Below, piece by piece: positions 56,646 to 64,000 of a DNA stretch of 64,000 bases. The notes under the pieces were generated by a model. The model had not been told where the DNA came from, searched no databases, and saw only the letters and a program-made list of their open reading frames with translations. Each line of letters starts with the position of its first letter. Position 1 is the first letter of the stretch. Location: positions 496,001-560,000 of the forward strand of contig LLEY01000005.1 of assembly GCA_001414485.1 (NCBI GenBank), given 5' to 3'. Both the position numbers and the translations under genes were made by a program. The DNA comes from Calycina herbarum. Its lineage: Eukaryota; Ascomycota; Leotiomycetes; Helotiales; Pezizellaceae.

Positions 56646-58148
56646 TTACTCCAGGTAAGCTCGGGCTGCGCGGATGAACTTTGGGGTCGGGGCTGCTCGT
56701 TTGGTCAAGAAACCAGTGACTTTTAGAGGTCCGGCAGCGCTGGAAACTCCAGAAGCAGAGGCAGATGCAGACGGAGATGCAGAAGGCGCCGAGGATCCGC
56801 GAGATTGAGTTGCGAAAACACCACCTGTACCTGCTGTTGGCTGTTGAGAAGCAGAGGCTTCGGAGGTTTGCATGGTGTTTGGTGCGGATGATGAAGATGA
56901 AGCTGGTGCAGTTGATGGACCGGGTCGCTGGTTTGGAGCCAAAGACTTGCCGCTGGACGATCCTGCCTTTGATGATTGACCTTGGGCTGGAATAGTTGTG
57001 TTTGGCTTGTCGGTTGGAGCAGCGCCCGTCACGTAAACCGTTGTAGGAACTGGAGTAGCTGTGACGGTAACAGTCTTGACGGGATCAGGTGTGCTTGACT
57101 GCTTTGGAGCTGATTGTGTAGCGGATGATGGTGCGGGAGCTGAGGACGAAGGGGCAACAGAAGGGGCAACAGAGGACGGCTTTGGAGGCGACTGCGAAGC
57201 GGACGAAGGTGCAGGAGTTGAAGATGGAGCAGAAGGTGCACTGGAGGTCTTCTTTGGGCCGTCTTTTGGGACATATGGGGTTGCCTTGTCTTGCATGACA
57301 AGTGGAGCCGTTGGATCAGCAATGAATGCCGTTTTGAGTTGCTGCTCGATGGCCATTGACTTGACGCCTGAACCTTGGGCTGCTTGAAAGTTTAGAGCTT
57401 TTGAGGTCTTTTCGGATTTCAGGTTAATGTCCATGCATGTAGTGTATGTCTCGTTTGTCTGAACGACTCCTTTCTCGGGATTCATAAGAGCGTAGTCCCA
57501 AACCCAGTAGACGGTATACAATCCATCAGTTCCAGCGTCCTCGGGAATTTGGATGTCGGTTTGGCAAGGAAGACCAGCCTCTTTGATACCATCCTTCGCT
57601 GCACGTGCTACGGATAGCGGCTGATCGCTAGTCTCGTGACACTGTCCATCGTCGTAGTACCGAGTTGCAAGTAGTTTGCCACGCTTGTCTCCGCCGTCTC
57701 CTGCTTCATTCCATTTTTTGTGGATGCCCAAGAGGGTGTCCGAGTCTGCTGCGTTTTTTGTGCCGTAAACGTAAACAGTACCATTTCCTGCTGGTCGAGG
57801 GCCGGTATTTTTAGTGACGTGCCCATTGTCAAGATATTGCAGAGCGACCCAGTCCGAGGGGGCTGCTTTGAGCGTATCAAAGCCTGGCGTTTGCTTTCCA
57901 CCTTTCTGAAGGGCCTTGCACATTGGGGTCTTGTCATCGATGGCGGTGTTCCGGTTGACCAGGTCCTCTTCCACGAAACCAGGACCTCTATCGTGAAAGC
58001 CTCGCATGTAACCCAGTGGTCCACTAAATGCTCCGTTTGAACCAATAAGTTGAAGTGATTGGATCCATGTGTGCGCTTGGGTTGGCGGTGCGCATAGTAG
58101 GAGGGCAAGAGCTGCGACGCCAGAAGTGGAGTAGAATGGGGTTCTCAT
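56646..58148 (-). CDS. Secreted LPMO-like (DUF7492-type) protein with Ser/Pro-rich tail
   Basis: A single exon; I take the ATG at 58148 (500 residues) because it gives a clean signal peptide (MRTPFYSTSGVAALALLLCA, then PPTQA) ending immediately before His26. A leading histidine exposed by signal cleavage (HTWIQSLQLIG) is the hallmark of copper histidine-brace lytic polysaccharide monooxygenases and similar proteins, and the sequence matches the DUF7492-type fungal family by eye. The folded part runs to about residue 280 (GYMRGF, YYDDGQCHETSDQP, DGLYTVYWVWDYALMNPEKG, ETYTTCMDINL). The remaining 220 residues are Ser/Pro/Thr/Ala-rich and likely O-glycosylated, with a threonine-valine patch (VKTVTVTATPVPTTVYVTG). 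No GPI signal is evident. Oxidative action on a wall polysaccharide is an inference; activity of the family is not settled as far as I know. An upstream ATG at 58178 is less likely. A TATATAAT element lies about 170 bp upstream. Confidence 0.8.
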   Translation of the reverse strand: MRTPFYSTSGVAALALLLCAPPTQAHTWIQSLQLIGSNGAFSGPLGYMRGFHDRGPGFVEEDLVNRNTAIDDKTPMCKALQKGGKQTPGFDTLKAAPSDWVALQYLDNGHVTKNTGPRPAGNGTVYVYGTKNAADSDTLLGIHKKWNEAGDGGDKRGKLLATRYYDDGQCHETSDQPLSVARAAKDGIKEAGLPCQTDIQIPEDAGTDGLYTVYWVWDYALMNPEKGVVQTNETYTTCMDINLKSEKTSKALNFQAAQGSGVKSMAIEQQLKTAFIADPTAPLVMQDKATPYVPKDGPKKTSSAPSAPSSTPAPSSASQSPPKPSSVAPSVAPSSSAPAPSSATQSAPKQSSTPDPVKTVTVTATPVPTTVYVTGAAPTDKPNTTIPAQGQSSKAGSSSGKSLAPNQRPGPSTAPASSSSSAPNTMQTSEASASQQPTAGTGGVFATQSRGSSAPSASPSASASASGVSSAAGPLKVTGFLTKRAAPTPKFIRAARAYLE

Positions 58149-58982
58149 CTTGTCGTATATGCTGAATATATGTGGCATTATTTGTTACCCGCCTGCGAGT
58201 ATGCGGTTTGTAGCTGTAAAGTGATTTTTTGTAGTTTTGTAGTCGTAGTAGTAGTACGTAGAAGTGCGAAATGGGTGTGCGAAAATGTAAAGGGTTGGAG
58301 CTTGAGGAGGAGAGAGAATTATATAGAACAAGACGTCCAGCGTGAACAATGATTCAGCGCTGCTGAACAATAATAGAATCGAAGGTGACGAAATAGAGAA
58401 CAAGCGTATTGTGATTGTCAGCGCATTGTGTTGGAGTCTTTGTCGTGAGCCAAGCCAAGCAAACAATACAACAATAACTCAAAGGGGAGGGTGGATGAAT
58501 GACAATAGTAGACGACAAAGCCAGTCTTAAGAACAAAGAGAGAGATAAAAACATGGCGCCAATTACGCGCAGCGTATAGTGACCGTTTTGATCCAACCCA
58601 ACATTGAAACAGCGACCTCCACCCAGGGAAGAGCAGGAAACAAACGGTCGTGATTGCCGCGGTGCCTCTGGGAGTCACACATGGCAAACGTGGTTCATGG
58701 TATCTCCTCTGACCATGTCACCCAAGGTGGTGAACTCGAGCTTCCCCCCAGGAGCTCTCGAGGTCCTATCACCAAATTTAGCGAAAATATGGCAGTTTCG
58801 GATTTTTTTGGTTTTGCGGGGTGAGGTCCATTGAGTGCTTCAGGGGCCGCACGAGACACTTTAAGGCGGCTCCTCATCAACCTCAAACCTGGGCCAGTCA
58901 AAGCTCCGCGACCAGCAAAGTTGAGATGCAGCCGCCTACAAACGCCCAACGAATCTCCCCGATCTCGAAGAAATCTATCCAT

Positions 58983-58983
58983 G

Positions 58984-59014
<31 letters not shown>
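58983..59014. repeat. (GCCT)8 microsatellite
   Basis: Eight uninterrupted copies of GCCT, followed by GCAT. Confidence 0.95.
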
Positions 59015-59015
<1 letters not shown>

Positions 59016-59343
59016 CATGAGCCTAATGATCCTGTATCTGGTCGCACAGATGGTCTGTCAATCACTGGACTAGCTGCCTCGCATTTTTTTCTTCTTTTTC
59101 TCGACTTGACCCGGCACTCAACGCGCCGTCCCGACACTAGGACAGCTGGAAGCGCTCTTGCGGAGTCCATTTGCTGGGCTGGACAATTGAGGCTCTCTCA
59201 ACGCCATTCCGACGCAACGCCTCTGCGGACCCGACCATGGCCCTGGGACGTGTTGGGAGCTTATTCTACCTAGTTTGCGAGGATGTACAGCCCGTGGTTC
59301 ATCCGTAAATGCCCAAACGGGAGCCTATACAGCTCTATCGAGT

Positions 59344-59371
59344 TCGCAGGTCGCAGGTCGCAGGTCGCAGG
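59344..59371. repeat. (TCGCAGG)4 tandem repeat
   Basis: Four perfect tandem copies of the 7-mer TCGCAGG. Confidence 0.95.
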
Positions 59372-62300
59372 CAATCGACTCACTCGAGCAGGATATACCT
59401 GGCGACCTCACCACAGGCGCCCAAGAGGGACTGAATGATCGTGTCAGGAACCGCGATCAAGGCTTCAGAAGTCAGGAGCTTCTTTTCCCCTCTGGTGGGC
59501 CTTCGGCATGGCAAGACGGAGAACAAGGGTTTGAGCTAGGCTCGCGACATGAGCTCTTTCCCTACAAGGCCATTTTGCGCAAAATGCGGTGACAACGGTG
59601 TTGAAGTCGGGCAGAACAATGATGGCGTCAACCACACATGGCACGCGCCGAGAAACTGCTCTTTCTCGGAGGACCGATATGTACCGGTACCTCACGGCAG
59701 GCAATTAGAACCTCTTTGAGGGACAGTCCAACGGTCCCGCTAAACTCCCTACCGTATAGTCTCGACCAGCATAGACCTGTGGGATGATACTGAGATCGAA
59801 CGTTGAGGCTAGTGGTGTGCTGGAAGAAGGGGGTGGAAGAGGGTGGGGAAGGTGATACACTGGTAGTGAGGTGCATCCATGTTTCGAGTTTGGAGTGTTC
59901 GTGACGAATCGCCACGGAGATGGTTCTGATTCTGTGGTCGTGGATAAATGATTCAACCCTTGGCCGGTGTCATTCTCCTGCTGTTCGAGGGCCCTGGTGA
60001 AAATCGAGGTGGTTGGAGAGGTTGGCTGGAGAGCAAACAGGAGACGCGACGATGTGGAGGAATCAACTGGAGAAGGATCGCTCTGATCAGAGCGCCAAGT
60101 GACTAGCTTGTTTCTTTGTCATCTGGAACTATTTGTACGGAGTATTGAATCCACTTCCTCCCCTCGTTCACGAACATCACATCAACCTATCATTCACGAC
60201 AACTATTTCTTACATCATGGTTGCTACCATCCTACAGTCTACAGTCGGTGCCGCTGTTGGGCGAGGAGGAAGTTGAGGAAGATTTGCGTCTCTCGTGTTT
60301 TTCAGGGCCTCAACCTACCCCGCTTCTCCTCCCTGTCAATTATGAGCTCAGTTGAAGTCGTCAGATCTCAAGTCGATGTCCTGCAAGAAAGAAAGTCATC
60401 TTTGGCCTGAAAGATGTGCTTCTTTCCTGCGCTGGTATCAGATATCCGAACTTCAAATCCATCCTGCCATCTCGTTCTTTCCCATTGTTTCCTGCTGTTT
60501 CGAGGTCCTACTTCAGATTCATCTGAAATGCGATTAACAAAATTTATCGTGGTTCTGGCCTTTTCAACTCATTCTACGTTCCGCTGTCAACGCTGCAGGA
60601 TGTTTAATGAATGGACTTTTTCATGCGAAATAGAATTAGGGTATTGGCAGGTGTTCCAAGTTTCGGAAACCGAATCGTTCTAAGGGAGGTGGCCCAGATA
60701 CCGACCGCGTGGGTTTCATTGGCTCTGAGCCGTCTACACAAGCATCGCATCTTTTGATTCCATTGGACCTCTGTTGTCTATACAAGCATTTCGCTTTTAG
60801 GCTTCATTGGCGCTGGCTTCTTGTTACATGGATTTTGCTTTCTATTTTCAAGTCACGATATGCTGGATCGTGAGTCAAGCCAGGATGAGCTGTAGGCAAT
60901 TCTGTCGTTTAGCGACCAGTTTCAGAAGCGGCTAGAACCTAACTGTGACCTTCTCTTCTCACAGTCAAATTGGCCTTCGCAGAAAACAGCCTTAGACCTC
61001 CTCAAAACACTTGAATCTTTGTCACACGGCACGAGATAGACTCATTACTTCCAGAAGGTCTGTGACTATATAACGGGCCTCCATGTGTCAGAACAATGAC
61101 ACATATCCAACCTGCACAGGCCGAAATTTCAGACCTCAAGAAGTACATCCAAGTTTTCACGTCAATCTTTAGGCACCGATGGCGATGTACTGTGCGCATG
61201 ATCACTTACCGAGAACCGCATTGAACGAAAGTTTTATTCTCGCAGTAGAGCTGTATCTACTCGAAATCAAAGGCTTTTGGGATGCACTTGTGGGCTTTTA
61301 CTTTCAACGATAGGGTTTTCTTATTCAATTACTAATTAGGAGATCAAGGCACGTCAAAAATTTCATGACCCCATCAGTCTCCAAAGAGAGAGTCTTCGGT
61401 TGTTCCTACCTATTTACCTACATTCCTCACACGACCAGGTATTGCCTAACGAGGATACTCTCAGGACGACGGAAGTTACTTGTTCTTGCACCAGTAGGTG
61501 TGGTCAATGGAAACATTGTACTAGATTATCTGGGAGAATCACTGATTATTCCAAATCACTTCGCACAATAAGAGGTATTGTGCGAGTTAGTCTCGAATAA
61601 TCGGCATTTAGACTTTGCCGTTCTCCCAGGTCGTTCGTATAATAGGAAATCAAGGGACATCAAATACTGATCTCCGCCATGGATACCTACACCCCCTGGT
61701 GTTGGAAAAAACAAATGAGCTTCGCTGACGCACTTCTCGAGGAGCCTCTTTGGCACCCTAGTCAAAGTATGAAACTGCTGTTACTACACCTCATTTCTCT
61801 GTTTCTGCTTGAAGTGTTTGACACGATATCATTCAAAGGGGAGCACTTTTTTTCGTATTAGCTGGCGCTTGAAGATTGTATGTAGTCCGTTTCGCATTTT
61901 TTGGGCCTGGTGCTTTTCAGCTTCTGTTGAAGCTTCCCTTTCTCCACACTCGCCCTTGGGGTGGAAATTCTTCGACCATTTTGGCTGGAAGCCCTTTGTT
62001 TTCTGCTCGTCATGTACCAGAGTAATAATTGTACCTCGAGAATTGTAGGCGGCTTGATATTGTGAGTTGCCGGAGTGAGAAGTGAAAGGTAGTATCAAAT
62101 CTATGAACCTCGGCGTTTGTTTTTTTTTTTTTTGTTTTGGCGGGCTTGAATACTAAGTATGTTGGTAGAGGGCTGGAAAGTTTGTCACACCCTTCCTGGG
62201 ATGTCAGAGTTGTACGAGAAGAGTATTTCTATTTGTTTTTGTTTGCAATTGTTATTTTATACCTCTCCTGAACACTCCTAACCTATCAATTCCGAAAATT

Positions 62301-63487
62301 GTCATCGCGTCGTCGCCGCCCTCTTGAATTTATAGAGAGCTTCCTTTTACACTATATTAGGACCCCTCGACTCGCGATACCACTATTAAACTCTTTTCCC
62401 TGTTTAACTTATAGAACGATTAGAAATGGATTTCCGAGTTTGATCACGATGCTAAAAGTTTATTCTTAGTGTTGTGGCGGCTAGAGCGCGCTATGTCATA
62501 CGCCATCGCTACGTAGGCTGATACCTCCTTCAATCAAGCGATCAAAGATCCTGGTTAGTGGCAGTGTAGCTATAGTAATCTTAGTAAGACTTTAATAAGA
62601 TTTGTGGCTGCTAAACGTGTAGCTGCGACATTTGTAGCTGCCTGTACCTTGCTGGAAAATTCCTGTTTTCCGACATCCTCCGATTAAGTTAGAGTAAAAA
62701 GTAGCCCTGTGTAGAGCCATCAAAAACGGCTGTCTCCTTCCTGGGGAAATGCTTCTGCGTGATAAACTTCTGACTTGTTACTTCCGGCTTTCATTTCTTC
62801 TCTCTTTGCGCTCTACAGTCCCTTACAAAACCAGCTTCCTCTCAGTCACAGAGCTAGAAACTTCTACTCCCGCTTATGACCAGGGTTAGCATCTTAGTCT
62901 AGCTTTATTCAGACTAGCCCAGAATAATTGAGTATGCTACTATACGGTAATTGGCGACCTTTTCTGCTGTAAGGTCAGGACATATGTGTGGACTAAGTTA
63001 CTAAAATGGTTAACATTATTGTAACGGACCGGAACAACGTTTGATGGTAGAACTGATCCATTCTTAGAATACTAAGGTGAAGAGCTAAGACAGCTCTGAA
63101 CGATGCTAATATACAGGATTCTGCCAGGCGGTGAGATGTCACGTGGCAGGTCTGAACTGTCACAATTATTGATATAATACTCGACCTTTTGAATAGTACC
63201 AAACCTCGCTTGCTTAAAGCACGACCTGATTCGAGACATAATAGTTCATAATATGCCGAAGACTAACTTACTCCAAAAGTTATACAGATATAACTTATAT
63301 ATTACAGTAGTTGAACATATTGTGATTATTAGATGTTTATAGCATTTTGATTACTACGCTCGAATGTAAGAGTTGTGGCCACAGCTCGTGGCACACCTAA
63401 GCGAGAACACCAAAACCTAGACCTTATTTTTAAAAATATATTATAAATCCAATTCTAGTTATTTTAACTTTAAATTAAAAACTCATA

Positions 63488-64000
63488 TTAATGAATAGTA
63501 GCTAATTTATGTACTTTAATAACATCCTCTAATTTACATGTTAATCTCTTAGTATATACCCGATAATCACGTGGATCCACCAGATCCCAAAGCCTTTGGA
63601 TCTCCTTTATTAACTCCTCCTTAGAAGTCGGTACAAAGGGCAACTTTTTTAGCTCTTCTTTCATCCACCGCCAGACCTTCTCAATTACGTTTAAATCAGG
63701 AGAAGAAGGAGGCCAATTAAACCCGCGGATGCTATATTCAAGCTTAGCTAAACGAGCATGTCCCTTATACACCTTAGAACCGTCTTCTATAAATATATAC
63801 TCAGTTCCGAGCTTATCGAATAAGGGAAAGATAACTAGCTTAAGAACTTAGTCCCTATAGGCGCGGGAATTCACCCCTTTGCAGCCTTGTTTCTCTAAGA
63901 AGACAAGAGGGGATTTATAATCCCAGCTGATCACACCCCAGATCATAACCGACACCCTCCCTAAACGATAAGTCGACTAAATACAGTCAAGACACCGTTT
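63488..64000 (-). pseudogene. Decayed Tc1/mariner-type transposase, C-terminal part
   Basis: The minus strand from the right edge to the stop at 63488 reads as the C-terminal half of a DD34E (DDE_3) transposase: VSVMIWGVISWDYKSPLVFL, FIEDGSKVYKGHARLAKLEY (with the second catalytic aspartate) and NWPPSSPDLNVIEKVWRWMK (with the catalytic glutamate). The frame is broken by a TAG and a TAA (the latter in SRAYRD-stop-VLKLVIF, where CAA would be expected), both explained by C-to-T change, so the copy cannot be active. The 5' part lies outside the window. Its outer end may be near 63380, where ACAGCTCGTGGCACACC looks like a terminal repeat, but the partner is not visible. RIP is the likely cause of decay. 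Confidence 0.85.

Larger units (their letters stand above)
58149..63487. other. Gene-poor region, 5.3 kb
   Basis: Nothing supports a gene: frames are short, overlap on both strands and show no motif, signal peptide or credible splice pattern (the longest, 58821-59273 and 59275-59592, include microsatellite sequence). It holds the GCCT and TCGCAGG repeats listed separately, a T15 run near 62120, and an AT-rich, RIP-like zone from about 62250 to 63480. A transposon end may lie near 63380 (see the transposase remnant). Confidence 0.55.

Noticed and set aside
58821..59592. Two plus-strand frames of 150 and 105 codons
   Set aside because: They include the GCCT and TCGCAGG repeats and overlap long frames on the other strand; no protein motif.

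Overview
The window is nuclear DNA of a filamentous ascomycete. Genes are split by short introns (mostly 45-70 nt, GT-AG, with CTAAC/CTGAC-like branch sites), the products are fungal, and AT-rich stretches carry decayed DNA transposons whose damage looks like repeat-induced point mutation (RIP). The protein families and intergenic style fit a leotiomycete (Helotiales-like) genome, but that placement is inference. I rebuilt exon structures by hand; unless stated otherwise, every spliced model keeps one open frame from ATG to stop.

Left part (1-9 kb): the 5' two-thirds of TAF1 (minus, runs off the left edge), a D-serine dehydratase-like PLP enzyme (plus), actin-related protein ARP4 (minus) and a divergently placed leucine-rich-repeat/kinase protein (plus).

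9.6-22 kb is accessory: a small gene broken by one nonsense codon, a membrane-anchored tyrosinase-like oxidase, a Gfo/Idh/MocA oxidoreductase, an anion/vitamin-type MFS transporter with a GC-AG intron, a secreted LVIVD-type protein with an 11-nt micro-exon, and a 2EXR/F-box-like gene broken by a second single nonsense codon. Tyrosinase, oxidoreductase and transporter lie within about 6 kb and could form a small metabolic cluster, though no precursor-making enzyme is visible.

22-39 kb: CFT1 (the CPSF160 subunit of the cleavage/polyadenylation factor), divergent from an LMBD1-type membrane protein; a secreted PKD/Ig-like protein; three unrecognised proteins; and a decayed Tc1/mariner-pogo-type element with TIRs of roughly 100 bp and a TA target duplication.

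39-49 kb: UTP17/NAN1 (small-subunit processome) shares a 255-bp promoter with RPB10 (subunit common to RNA polymerases I, II and III), so two growth genes may be co-regulated. A long helical conserved fungal protein follows.

49-58 kb: a short Zn2Cys6 regulator, an isochorismatase-family hydrolase, a compact SANT/Myb-like protein and a secreted LPMO-like (DUF7492-type) protein with a Ser/Pro-rich tail. Between them, near 53.3 kb, is a GC-rich run of small perfect hairpins that nothing annotated explains.

58.1-63.5 kb holds no gene I can support. The right edge enters a decayed Tc1-family transposase. The items most worth a second look are the hairpin array at 53.3 kb, the possible oxidase mini-cluster, the TIR element and the two one-codon pseudogenes.
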